Origin: Sporichthya brevicatena
GTDB taxonomy: Bacteria; Actinomycetota; Actinomycetes; Sporichthyales; Sporichthyaceae
Length of the DNA stretch: 64,000 nt
Assembly (NCBI RefSeq): GCF_039525035.1
Contig: NZ_BAAAHE010000008.1
Location: 255,750 to 319,749 of the forward strand
Reading direction: 5' to 3'
Shown: positions 51,631 through 59,757 of the stretch, piece by piece
Layout of the letters: each line of letters begins with the position of its first letter
How positions within the stretch are numbered: the first letter of the stretch is position 1
Notes under the pieces: model-generated
Databases searched by the model: none
What the model saw: only the letters and a program-made list of their open reading frames with translations
Told to the model about the DNA's origin: nothing
Translations under genes and position numbers: made by a program

Positions 51631-52248
51631 CTAGTCGCAGATCAGGTTCGGTGTGACGAAAAGTCCGTGGGCCTCGGCCAGGACATCGCCAGAGGTGGCT
51701 CGAAGGTCTCCCCGTACATGAATCTTCCGGCGTTCGACGTGCTCGACCCAGGCCTGTGCTTCGAGGGGCGCGCCGACGGGCGTCAAGCGGCGGTAGTCGA
51801 CGTGGAGGAACGCGGTGCGCACGGGGTACTGAGCGCCGCGTCGTGTCGCCAAGTGTCCGAGTACATCGTCGAAGAGCAGCGGAAGCATGCCGCCGTGCGT
51901 GGCTGCGGCACCCCCGAGGTGGGCTCGGCGGAACGTCACCCACCCGTGGGAACGGTCGCGCTCCGCCAGATCCTCGACGAACGGGGCCAGCAACGGGTGG
52001 CCCCGGCCCGGAAGGTCCGGCCGGCGACCGGCCGGGGACTCGGACTCGTCGGTGCGGTACGCCTCCAGTGAAGCGCTCACATCCCGCAGGGCGGCGGCGG
52101 CGGCCTGGACGAGGTGGTCCGGTGCGTTCAGGCAGGCAATGGTGTCGAGCAAGTGATGGGCCGCAGCGAGCAGCGGCCCATACTCGGGTCCACCCGGTAC
52201 GCGCTCCGCGTCGTCCGCGGGTGGTGCGGAGCGCGCGTCGGCGCTCAC
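51631..52248 (-). CDS. Hotdog-fold acyl-CoA thioesterase (PaaI/4HBT-like)
   Basis: This 205-aa protein has a helical N-terminal half (about 1-95) and a C-terminal hotdog domain with AHLGGAAATHGGMLPLLFDDVLGHLATRRGAQYPVRTAFLHVDYRRLTPVGAPLEAQAWVEHVERRKIHVRG. HGGM--LLFDD is the typical 4HBT/PaaI active-site helix. GTG 52248 overlaps the SDR stop. It probably hydrolyses dead-end acyl-CoAs in the pathway. Confidence 0.85.
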   Translation of the reverse strand: MSADARSAPPADDAERVPGGPEYGPLLAAAHHLLDTIACLNAPDHLVQAAAAALRDVSASLEAYRTDESESPAGRRPDLPGRGHPLLAPFVEDLAERDRSHGWVTFRRAHLGGAAATHGGMLPLLFDDVLGHLATRRGAQYPVRTAFLHVDYRRLTPVGAPLEAQAWVEHVERRKIHVRGDLRATSGDVLAEAHGLFVTPNLICD

Positions 52249-53015
52249 TTCAGTCCGAAGCGCTGTGCGCCGTCGATCCGGATCGTCTCGCCGTTCACAT
52301 AGTCGTTGCCGACCAGGAAGGACACCAGATCGGCGTACTCGTCGGCGCGGCCCATGCGCTTGGGAAAGGGCACGTGCTTGCCCCACGCCTCCTGGGCGGA
52401 GTCCTCGTCGAGTTGGAATGCCGGTGTGTAGAACGTGCCCGGTGCCACGGTCACGACACGGATCCCGGTGGCGGAGAGGTCTCGTGCCGCCACCAGCCCC
52501 AGACCGACCACGCCGCCCTTGGCGGCGCTGTAGTCGGCCTGGCCGACCTGTCCCTCGAATGCGGCAATGCTGGCGGTGTTCACGATCAGGCCGCGGACTC
52601 CGGAGTCCATGGGGTCGTGCGCGGCCATCGCGGCGGCGGCCTGCCGAAGCAGGTTGAAGGTCCCGGAGAGGTAGATCCGGAGCGTTCGGTCGAACAGCTC
52701 CTGGGGCATGGGGGATCCGTCGCGTGCCAGGATCCGCTGCTGGGCGACCGGGCCGGCGTGCGCGCACACCGAGACTCGGAGCTCACCCAACTCCTGGGCG
52801 GCCGCGACGGCAGCGGCGACAGAGGCTTCGTCGGTCACGTCCGTGCGGACGAACACTGCCTGATCCCCGAGGTCGGCGGCGAGCTTCGCTCCTCGGTCCT
52901 CGGCGAGGTCCGCGATCACCACCCGGGCTCCGTCGGCGACAAGCCGGCGGACCGTTGCTTCGCCGAGCCCGCCGGCGCCACCGGAGACGATGGCCGCTTT
53001 ACCTTGAATCTGCAT
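52245..53015 (-). CDS. Short-chain dehydrogenase (3-hydroxyacyl-CoA dehydrogenase type II-like)
   Basis: This 256-aa SDR has AAIVSGGAGGLGEATVRRLVADGARVVIADLAED, an active site NTASIAAFEGQVGQADYSAAKGGVVGL and the HSD10-like end NGETIRIDGAQRFGLK. Asp after beta-2 indicates NAD. The usual NNAG is replaced by CAHAG. First gene of a two-gene operon with the thioesterase, divergent from the DoxX gene. Confidence 0.9.
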   Translation of the reverse strand: MQIQGKAAIVSGGAGGLGEATVRRLVADGARVVIADLAEDRGAKLAADLGDQAVFVRTDVTDEASVAAAVAAAQELGELRVSVCAHAGPVAQQRILARDGSPMPQELFDRTLRIYLSGTFNLLRQAAAAMAAHDPMDSGVRGLIVNTASIAAFEGQVGQADYSAAKGGVVGLGLVAARDLSATGIRVVTVAPGTFYTPAFQLDEDSAQEAWGKHVPFPKRMGRADEYADLVSFLVGNDYVNGETIRIDGAQRFGLK

Positions 53016-53049
53016 GGGACCCCCGAAGCAGGAACGGTTGTGGGCTAGT

Positions 53050-53076
53050 CGAATCTAAACCATAATCGAATACGAC
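53050..53076. promoter_or_regulatory. A/T-rich operator-like element between divergent SDR and DoxX genes
   Basis: TCTAAACCATAATCGA at 53054-53069 matches the 16-bp operator TCTAATCTAGATTAGA at 11 of 16 positions. It lies 39 bases from the SDR start and 34 bases from the DoxX start. Confidence 0.4.
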
Positions 53077-53102
53077 CGGTAGACCTGCATCCGAGGACAT
53101 GC

Positions 53103-53618
53103 ATGACTGAGACCGACCTGGCGGCGCTGCTGCTGCGGGGCACATTGGGAACCGTGATGGTCGCCCACGGCTGGAACCATCTCTTCGGTGCCGGCGGGGT
53201 CGCAGGAACGGCGCGATGGTTCGGCAGCATGGGCCTGCGGCCGCCTCGGGTGCAGGCGCTGGCGAGCGGCATCACGGAGATCGGCGTCGGCGTCTGTCTG
53301 TTGCTGGGCCTCCTGACGACATTTCAGTGCGCCGCCGTCGTCGGTGTCATGCTGGTCGCAGGCGTCACCGCGCACCGTCGAAACGGCTTCTTCATCTTCC
53401 GTCCCGGGCAGGGCTGGGAGTACGTGGCGGTGCTTGCGCTAGCCGCCGCCACGCTCGCCGTGCTCGGCGCGGGCGACCTCGCGGCGGATCGGGTCATCGG
53501 CATCGGGGACGACCTCGACGGCGGTCTCGGCCTCGGCCTGTCCATCGGCCTCGGCAGCGTCGGCGCCGGAGGTCTGCTGCTCACCTGCTGGCGTCCGTTG
53601 CCGCAGTCTCCGGGCTGA
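53103..53618 (+). CDS. DoxX family membrane protein
   Basis: This 171-aa protein has four hydrophobic helices. It carries the DoxX pattern LLRGTLGTVMVAHGWNHLFG and ARWFGSMGLRPPRVQALASGITEIGVGVCLLLGLLT. The C-terminal segment is Gly/Leu rich. DoxX proteins are membrane partners in redox or thiosulfate metabolism; in actinobacterial catabolic clusters their role is unassigned. Expressed with the aldehyde dehydrogenase 52 bases downstream. Confidence 0.82.
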   Translation: MTETDLAALLLRGTLGTVMVAHGWNHLFGAGGVAGTARWFGSMGLRPPRVQALASGITEIGVGVCLLLGLLTTFQCAAVVGVMLVAGVTAHRRNGFFIFRPGQGWEYVAVLALAAATLAVLGAGDLAADRVIGIGDDLDGGLGLGLSIGLGSVGAGGLLLTCWRPLPQSPG

Positions 53619-53670
53619 TCTCCGCCCGCTCCGTGTTCTGCCCCCGAAGCCCGTTGGAGAAGAGAAGTCG

Positions 53671-55230
53671 ATGACCGCGCCGACGCAGGAACACCGTCCG
53701 AACCGAGTCGCCCCCCGAATCGACGTCTATTGCCCGGCCGACGGCCGTCTGGTGGGCAGCGTGCCCGATCTCGGCGCTGCCGGCGTCGCAGCGGCGGCGG
53801 CCGAACTGCGTGCCGCGCAACCGGCGTGGGAGGACCTGGGTCCGGACGGCCGCGCCAAGCACATGCGGAACTTCCTGGACTGGATTCTCGACAACGAGAA
53901 GCGACTCGTCGGGATCATGCAGGAGGAGACCGGCAAGTCCTGGGGGGACGCCGGGCTTGAGGTCGCCATGTGTGTGGACCTCATCAACTACTACACCTCC
54001 CACGCCAAGGAGTTCCTGGCGGACCGGGACATCAAGTCATGGGGCGCGGCCGGCATGACGAAGAACCTGCGCGTCTTCGTCCGGCCGTATCAGCTCGTCG
54101 GCATGATCACGCCGTGGAACGGCCCGCTGGGTGGGCCCATGCTCGATGGCGTCGCGGCCCTGATGGCGGGCGCGGCCGTCCTGTTCAAGCCGTCGGAGGT
54201 CACGCCGCTCACGTGGACCGAAGCGACACGAGGGTGGTTGGAGGACATCTCCGCGCCCCCGGTCATGGCGAACGTGACCGGAGGGCCTGAGACCGGAGCG
54301 GCCGTCGTCGAGAACGTGGACATGATCATGTTCACCGGTTCGACGCGGACGGGTCGTCGTATCGCCGCGCGGGCTGGGGAGAGGCTGATCCCCTGCAGCC
54401 TTGAGCTCGGTGGCAAGGACGCCATGGTCGTGCTCGCGGACGCTGACCTCGATCGGGCCAGCAGTGCGGCTGCGTGGGGATCGATGTGGAACTCAGGGCA
54501 GATCTGCATCTCCGTGGAACGGGTGTACGTGGAAGCACCGGTCTACGACGAGTTCGTGACCAAGGTGACCGAAAAGGTGCGCTCCCTTCGCCAGGGAATG
54601 GATCCGGACGAGAGCTTCAGCTCAGACATCGGAGCGATGGCTACGGAGAATCAGCTCAGTATCGTCGAGCGGCATGTTCAGGATGCGCTTGCGAAAGGGG
54701 CCAGGGCACTCACCGGGGGCAAGCGCGCCGCGCACGGCCTGTTCTTCGAGCCGACGGTACTGGTGGACGTAGACCACTCGATGGCGTGCATGCGTGAGGA
54801 GACGTTCGGGCCGACGATGCCGATCATGAAGGTCGCCGACGAGGACGAGGCGATTCGGCTGGCCAACGACTCCGAGTACGGCCTGTCCGCCAGCGTCTGG
54901 ACCAAGGACCGCGTGCGCGGCGATCGAGTGGCGCGGCGTCTCGAGGCGGGCGCCGTCAACATCAACAACGTCATGATCAGCACCTTCCAGTTGCCGCTCC
55001 CCATGAGCGGGTGGAAGACCTCGGGCGTCGGCAGCCGCTCGGGCGGCGCTGCCGGGATGCTGAAGTACTGCCGGCAGAAATCGGTGGTGTCCGAGAAGGT
55101 GCACCTGAAGGCCGAGCCGCACTGGTACCCGTACAAGCCGGGGGCCAGCAAGTTGCAGGCGCGGATGGTTCGCCTGCTCGGTGCCCACGACTGGCGCCGG
55201 CGGCTGGGGCTGAGCCCGCGCAGCAGGTAG
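53671..55230 (+). CDS. Aldehyde dehydrogenase (succinate-semialdehyde dehydrogenase-like)
   Basis: This 519-aa ALDH has ITPWNGPLGGPMLDG, MFTGSTRTGRRIA, general-base Glu in LELGGKDAMVVLADADLDRA and nucleophile Cys in WNSGQICISVERVY, with a C-terminal extension of about 40 residues (GASKLQARMVRLLGAHDWRRRL). Site GAGAAG. It would oxidise an aldehyde intermediate; the extension may aid membrane or partner association with DoxX. Followed by the enoyl-CoA hydratase. Confidence 0.91.
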   Translation: MTAPTQEHRPNRVAPRIDVYCPADGRLVGSVPDLGAAGVAAAAAELRAAQPAWEDLGPDGRAKHMRNFLDWILDNEKRLVGIMQEETGKSWGDAGLEVAMCVDLINYYTSHAKEFLADRDIKSWGAAGMTKNLRVFVRPYQLVGMITPWNGPLGGPMLDGVAALMAGAAVLFKPSEVTPLTWTEATRGWLEDISAPPVMANVTGGPETGAAVVENVDMIMFTGSTRTGRRIAARAGERLIPCSLELGGKDAMVVLADADLDRASSAAAWGSMWNSGQICISVERVYVEAPVYDEFVTKVTEKVRSLRQGMDPDESFSSDIGAMATENQLSIVERHVQDALAKGARALTGGKRAAHGLFFEPTVLVDVDHSMACMREETFGPTMPIMKVADEDEAIRLANDSEYGLSASVWTKDRVRGDRVARRLEAGAVNINNVMISTFQLPLPMSGWKTSGVGSRSGGAAGMLKYCRQKSVVSEKVHLKAEPHWYPYKPGASKLQARMVRLLGAHDWRRRLGLSPRSR

Positions 55231-55285
55231 CGACTGCCGGCCGGGGACTTCGCAGTCGGTTTCCGAAGCGAGTTGGAGGTTTGGC

Positions 55286-56056
55286 GTGGCGCGGGAAGAC
55301 GTCGTGCGTTACGACGTGCGTAACGGAGTGGCCTGGGTGACGATCGACCGCCCCGAGGCGCGCAACGCGTTGAACAAGGACGTACGACGAGGTCTTTTCG
55401 ACGCGGTAGGCCGGTTCAACGTCGACGACTCAGCCAAGGTCATGGTGTTGACGGGTGCGGGTGACAAGGCGTTCTGCGCCGGTGGCGATCTCAAGGAGAT
55501 GGCCGACACCGCTTTGCGCGTCCCACCGCCGGATTTCCTTCCGCAGTTCGGTCGCAACGTCCAGATCGACAAGCCCACGATCGCCGCAGTCAACGGCGTG
55601 GCCTTCGCCGGTGGGTTCCTGCTCGCGCAGAACTGCGATCTCGTCCTCGCGGCGGAGTCGGCGCGCTTCGCGGTCACCGAGGTCAAGGTTGGTCGCGGAT
55701 CGCCCTGGGCCGCGCCGCTGTCCTGGCTGGTGCCGCCGCGCGTGGCGATGGAGATCCTGTTGACCGGTGATCCGCTGAGTGCGCAGCGGGCTTACGAAGT
55801 TGGCCTGGTCAACGCGGTGGTGCCGGACAGCGAACTCGCCGAGGCCGCGCAGAACCTCGGCGAACGAATCGCGGCCAATGCACCGCTGTCCGTTCAGGCG
55901 TCCAAGCGAACGGTGTACCTGTCAGCACAACACGCGATGCGGGATGCCTTCGACGAAGCTGAGCGGATCTGGGAACCCGTCTACCTCAGCAACGACGCCC
56001 AGGAAGGTCCTGCTGCCTTCCGTGACAAGCGCCCCCCGCGGTGGACAGGCGCCTGA
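55286..56056 (+). CDS. Enoyl-CoA hydratase/isomerase (crotonase family)
   Basis: This 256-aa crotonase has ITIDRPEARNALN-type start (VTIDRPEARNALNKDVRR), oxyanion hole GAGDKAFCAGGDLKEM and INGVAFAGGFLLAQNCDLVLAAESARFAVTEVKVGRGSPWAAPLSW (as two shorter blocks NGVAFAGGFLLAQNCDL and FAVTEVKVG). The usual Glu of the second block is present in TEVKVG only in shifted form, so hydratase versus isomerase activity is open. GTG start with GGAGGT. Last gene before the second dispersed repeat. Confidence 0.88.
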   Translation: MAREDVVRYDVRNGVAWVTIDRPEARNALNKDVRRGLFDAVGRFNVDDSAKVMVLTGAGDKAFCAGGDLKEMADTALRVPPPDFLPQFGRNVQIDKPTIAAVNGVAFAGGFLLAQNCDLVLAAESARFAVTEVKVGRGSPWAAPLSWLVPPRVAMEILLTGDPLSAQRAYEVGLVNAVVPDSELAEAAQNLGERIAANAPLSVQASKRTVYLSAQHAMRDAFDEAERIWEPVYLSNDAQEGPAAFRDKRPPRWTGA

Positions 56057-56123
56057 GGTGCTGATCCGCGGCATGGCGGACAGGTCTGCCGGGTGGATGC
56101 CAGCATGGCCAGGAGGGCTCCCA
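56057..56123. other. Short non-coding spacer before the repeat
   Basis: No gene or motif is seen here; it joins the crotonase stop to the repeat copy. Confidence 0.5.
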
Positions 56124-56466
56124 TGACGTTAAGTCTGACGTTGAACTGACGTGTGTAGGGAGATTTCTGAGCTCTGTGGAGGTTCGGTCTGAGGTCGTCG
56201 CACGCTCGGGAGGCGAGGTGCGGTGACCGTCGGCCGCCTTGTAATCGAAAGGTTGCCGGTTCAAGTCCGGCCGCCGGCTCTTCTGACCAGCGGAAACGCG
56301 CGGTCATCGCCGTTTTGCGACATCGATGACGTTAAGAACGTTAACCGTCATCATCGAGTGGTTCGGTTCACTCCGGACGCCTGTGGACGACTCTGCTCGC
56401 ATCGGGGCCTGCTGTCTGCGAAAGCTGTCGATGAGTGACGTGGTAGTGCACGGGGTTCTGGCCGGC
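56124..56466 (+). repeat. Dispersed direct repeat, copy 2, with tRNA 3'-half-like core
   Basis: Bases 56231-56288 are identical to 2046-2103. TGACGTTAA-type boxes start at 56124, 56136 and 56327, matching copy 1 in spacing. The inverted partner of the third box is degenerate here (TAACCGTCA at 56342-56350). Homology continues through GACGACTCTGCTCGC-like sequence to TGGCCGGC at 56459, with an 8-base length difference from copy 1. The flanks differ by scattered substitutions, so the copies are old or the core is under constraint. It could be an attachment site, a mobile-element end or a tRNA-like element. Confidence 0.75.
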
Positions 56467-56771
56467 CCAGCTCGAACGACCGCTGAGCAGCACGGCTAGA
56501 TCACGCCTTGCGGCGTTTGGCATTGGACCTCGACCCAGCGCAACTGTGATCGATAGCGGCCAGCGAGCCGGCCCCACGAGCGAGGCGGGTAGGACGCAAG
56601 CCCTTTCACTTTGGCGGTGCTTCAGGGTCGAGACGCGACGGAGCGTTTGTCGAGCCCCTCCCGGGCCACCGCGGCCATCCAAGCGTTGCGCGCACGCTCC
56701 ACCACACCCGACAAAACCGATCACGACGAGCCGGAGCACCCACTCAGCGGCTTACCGAGGGATTTGAGTAG
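56467..56771. other. Intergenic stretch without recognisable gene
   Basis: These 305 bases follow the repeat up to the stop of the thiolase gene. Short open frames on both strands lack start signals and family resemblance. No RNA gene or transposase fragment is evident. Confidence 0.5.
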
Positions 56772-57914
56772 CTAGATCAACTCGAGAATCGTTGCGTTGG
56801 CCTGGCCTCCGCCCTCACACATTGTCTGAAGTCCGTAGCGAATGCCGTTGTCCCGCATGTGATGGATCAGGGTCGTCATGATCCGTGCACCGGATCCGCC
56901 CAGCGGATGCCCGATGGCGATGGCGCCGCCCAGTGGATTCAGCATCGTGTCGTCGAGGGGGAACTCAGCGAGCCACGCCATCGGCACCGGCGCGAACGCC
57001 TCGTTGACCTCGAACGCGCCGATCTCGGCGAGTGACAGACCCGACTTGCGCAGAGCTTTAGCCGTCGCCGGGATCGGAGCGGTCAGCATGAGCACCGGGT
57101 CTGCGCCGGCGAGAACGGCAGTGTGGACCCGCGCGATCGGCGACAACCCCAGAGATGCGGCCTTCGCCGACGTCATCATCAACAGGCCTGCTGCGCCGTC
57201 GGACATCTGAGACGAGTTGCCCGCGGTGACGATGCTGTTGTCGCTGTCGAGGACGGTCTTGAGCCCCGCGAGACCCTCGACGGTGGAGTCCCGCATGCCT
57301 TCGTCCCGCGCCACGACGGATCCGTCCGCAAGCGTCACCGGTGCCACCTGAGAATCGAACCGGCCCTCCGCCCACGCTGCGGCGGCACGTTCGTGGGACG
57401 AGACGGAGAACTCGTCCGCTGCCGTGCGCGAGATCCCCCACTTCCGGGCAACCATCTCCGCGCCCACGATCTGGTTGGGCGTCGTGCCGACGCGGGCGGC
57501 GTAGAGCGGCCCGAGGGGATCCTTGCCCTGGGCGGAGGACCCCATCGGCACGCGCGACATCGACTCAACCCCGCCCGCGACGACAACGTCGTAGTGCCCC
57601 GCAATCAATCCGGCCGCGGCAAAGTGCACCGATTGCTGCGAGGACCCGCACTGCCGATCGACGGTCACCCCGGTCACTTCCTCGGGCAACCCCGCGGCGA
57701 GAACCGCGTTACGTGCGAGGTCCCACGTCTGCTCGCCGGCCTGCGCGACAACACCCCACACGACGTCATCGACCAGGGCCGGGTCCAGTCCCGTCCGTGA
57801 AACTAAAGACGTGAGCACGTGGGCCGACAGGTCCACCGGGTGCACCCCGGAGAGCCCGCCGTTCCGTTTGCCGACCGGTGTCCGGACAGCGTCGACAATA
57901 ACGGCGTCTCGCAT
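56772..57914 (-). CDS. Acetyl-CoA acyltransferase (thiolase II family, FadA5/FadA-like)
   Basis: This 380-aa thiolase has the nucleophile Cys in TVDRQCGSSQQSVHFAA (near residue 89), NEAFAPVPMAW, GGAIAIGHPLGGSGAR with the catalytic His, and the C-terminal Cys in CEGGGQANATI. This is a complete set for thiolytic cleavage of 3-ketoacyl-CoA. The length and RQCGSSQQ sequence match actinobacterial FadA-type enzymes, including cholesterol FadA5 relatives. It stands alone between the repeat and the second transport module. Confidence 0.92.
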   Translation of the reverse strand: MRDAVIVDAVRTPVGKRNGGLSGVHPVDLSAHVLTSLVSRTGLDPALVDDVVWGVVAQAGEQTWDLARNAVLAAGLPEEVTGVTVDRQCGSSQQSVHFAAAGLIAGHYDVVVAGGVESMSRVPMGSSAQGKDPLGPLYAARVGTTPNQIVGAEMVARKWGISRTAADEFSVSSHERAAAAWAEGRFDSQVAPVTLADGSVVARDEGMRDSTVEGLAGLKTVLDSDNSIVTAGNSSQMSDGAAGLLMMTSAKAASLGLSPIARVHTAVLAGADPVLMLTAPIPATAKALRKSGLSLAEIGAFEVNEAFAPVPMAWLAEFPLDDTMLNPLGGAIAIGHPLGGSGARIMTTLIHHMRDNGIRYGLQTMCEGGGQANATILELI

Positions 57915-58091
57915 GACAACTCCTGAGGGTAATAGTCGTAAGAGTTAACTGATTCGGGCAAAATCCGGGCCGGCCAGGCCGACGGCGACGTTCGACGGGC
58001 CTGGGCGCGGTGGCCTCGGAGTGCGAGACGAGTGAGTCGCTATTGCCCTGCTGAGCCGATGCCGCCCGCCGTTCCCGGTTCGGGTCGAGGT
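57915..58091. promoter_or_regulatory. Promoter region of the thiolase gene
   Basis: An A/T-richer segment TAATAGTCGTAAGAGTTAACTGATT at about 57930-57955 (shown here in part: GTAAGAGTTAACTGATT) lies just upstream of the minus-strand thiolase. It does not match the TTAGA operator family well. Confidence 0.35.
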
Positions 58092-58793
58092 TCAGTGGCC
58101 GACGTCCACGCCGACGTACTCGGCGAAGACGTCGGCGCCGTCGAGTTCGCTGGGCTGGCCGACGAAGGCGACCTCGCCCTTGTTGAGCAGGTAGACGTAG
58201 TCGGCGACCTCGAGGGCGCGGGTGACGTACTGCTCGACCAGGAGCAGGGAGGAGCCCTGGTCGCGAAGGAGGGCGAGGAACTCGAAGATCTCGTCGACGA
58301 TCTTGGGTGCGAGACCCATCGAGACCTCGTCGAGCAGGGCGACCTTCGGGTTCTGCACGTAGGTGCGGGCCAGGGCCACCATCTGCTGCTCGCCGCCGGA
58401 CATCGTGCCGCAGGCCTGGTTGATGCGCTCGCCGAGGCGGGGGAAGGCGGAGCAGGCCTTCTCGATCGACTCCTTCTCCTTGCCGGCCGGCGACTGGAGG
58501 ATGAGATTCTCACGCACCGTCAGGTTGGGGAAGATGCCGCGTCCCTCGGGCACGTGACAGATCCCGCGCTTGACGAGTTGGTGCGGAGCCTTGCGGGTGA
58601 CGTCCTCGCCGTCGAGGACCAGTCGGCCCTCGGTGGCGTGGATCAGCCCGGACGCGAGCCGCAGCAGCGTCGTCTTACCCGCGCCGTTCGCGCCGAGCAA
58701 CGCCACGACCGAACCGGGCGGGACGACGAGGTCGACCCCGCGCAGGACGGTGGTGCCGGCGTACCCGGCGTGGACACCCTGAAGCTCGAACAT
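58092..58793 (-). CDS. ABC transporter ATP-binding protein, LivF type, copy 2
   Basis: This 233-aa ATPase has Walker A GANGAGKT, CHVPEGRGIFPNLTVRENL, signature MSGGEQQMVALAR, Walker B VALLDEVSMGLAP and LLVEQYVTRALEVADYVYLLNKG, closely parallel to copy 1 at 12556. It follows livG by 31 bases on the minus strand. Together with livG it probably serves the divergently encoded fused permease. Confidence 0.92.
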   Translation of the reverse strand: MFELQGVHAGYAGTTVLRGVDLVVPPGSVVALLGANGAGKTTLLRLASGLIHATEGRLVLDGEDVTRKAPHQLVKRGICHVPEGRGIFPNLTVRENLILQSPAGKEKESIEKACSAFPRLGERINQACGTMSGGEQQMVALARTYVQNPKVALLDEVSMGLAPKIVDEIFEFLALLRDQGSSLLLVEQYVTRALEVADYVYLLNKGEVAFVGQPSELDGADVFAEYVGVDVGH

Positions 58794-58824
58794 GTCCTCT
58801 GACCTGCCTTCTCAGACTTGCTTC

Positions 58825-59643
58825 TCAGACTTCCGCCGGGTCGAAATTCTCGTCGAGGGACTCCTCGACCGCCTCGCTGCCGAGGTAGGCCGCGCGCACC
58901 AGGTCGGAGGTGCCGACCTCACGCGCGGTGCCGTCGAAGATGGGCTTGCCGAAGTCGAGGACGTGGATGTAGTCGCAGGTGGACATGACCAGCGCCATGT
59001 CGTGCTCGACGATCAGGATGCCGACGCCGCGCTCCGCGACCAGCGAGCGCAGGATCTCCCCGAACCGCTTGGTCTCGGTCTTGTCCAGACCCGAGGACGG
59101 CTCGTCGAGCAGCATGACCTGGAAGCCGCCGGCCATGCAGCGGGCGAGTTCGACCAGACGCCGCTGACCGGTCGAGAGGTCCGCGGGGCGACGGTCGATC
59201 AGGTTCGTGATGCCGCACGCCTCGATCGCCTCGTCGACGGCGGCGGCCACGACACCGGCGTCGGAGCGCCGGCCCAGGATGTGCCGCCACGGCTTCGAGC
59301 CCGCGAGCCCGGCCTCCCGCCCGAGGGAGACGTTGTCCCGCACCGTGAGCGAGTCGAACAGTTCCATGCGCTGGAACGTGCGGCCCAGACCCTTCTGCGC
59401 GCGGTGGTGCGGGGTCGAACCGGTGACGTCCTCCCCGAAGAGATGGACGGTTCCCGAGGTCGGCCGGAGCAGGCCGGTGCAGGCGTTGAAGGTCGTCGTC
59501 TTGCCGGCACCGTTCGGTCCGATCAGGCCCGTGATCCGGCCCTTCGGGGCGTCCAGGCTGATCCGATCCACGGCCAGGTGACCGCCGTACCGGACCGACA
59601 CCTCACGCACCGCGAGGCCGTCGGTGATGTCCGGACTAGCCAT
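58825..59643 (-). CDS. ABC transporter ATP-binding protein, LivG type, copy 2
   Basis: This 272-aa ATPase has Walker A GPNGAGKT, RTFQRMELFDSLTVRDNVSLGREAGLAGSKPWRHILG (near-identical wording in copy 1: RTFQRMELFDSLTV ... LAGSKPWRHLLG), signature DLSTGQRRLVELAR, Walker B MLLDEPSSGLDKTE and VEHDMALVM. ATG 59643 has a GGAGGAGG site; the long upstream frame is not coding. It is divergent from the secreted-protein gene, unlike copy 1, where all genes are co-directional. Confidence 0.92.
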   Translation of the reverse strand: MASPDITDGLAVREVSVRYGGHLAVDRISLDAPKGRITGLIGPNGAGKTTTFNACTGLLRPTSGTVHLFGEDVTGSTPHHRAQKGLGRTFQRMELFDSLTVRDNVSLGREAGLAGSKPWRHILGRRSDAGVVAAAVDEAIEACGITNLIDRRPADLSTGQRRLVELARCMAGGFQVMLLDEPSSGLDKTETKRFGEILRSLVAERGVGILIVEHDMALVMSTCDYIHVLDFGKPIFDGTAREVGTSDLVRAAYLGSEAVEESLDENFDPAEV

Positions 59644-59691
59644 TCCGCCTCCTCCCATCCGTGGCTCAGCCTTGCATAGGTTTATTGAGTT

Positions 59692-59704
59692 AGATAGTTT
59701 ATCT
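59692..59704. promoter_or_regulatory. Palindrome in the divergent promoter of transport module 2
   Basis: AGATAGTTTATCT (AGATA-3-TATCT) lies 49 bases from the livG start and 54 bases before the secreted-protein start, in a notably A/T-rich stretch of about 45 bases. It is a candidate operator for both arms of the module. Its sequence differs from the TCTAAT/ATTAGA family. Confidence 0.45.
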
Positions 59705-59757
59705 GTAAATCGGATCACATTCGCCAGGCCACGGCGGCACAGGATGAGGAGCGGCCG

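Noticed and set aside
55981..56307. Minus-strand frames with EPATFRLQGG / NRQPFDYKAA
   Set aside because: Antisense reading of repeat copy 2; spurious.
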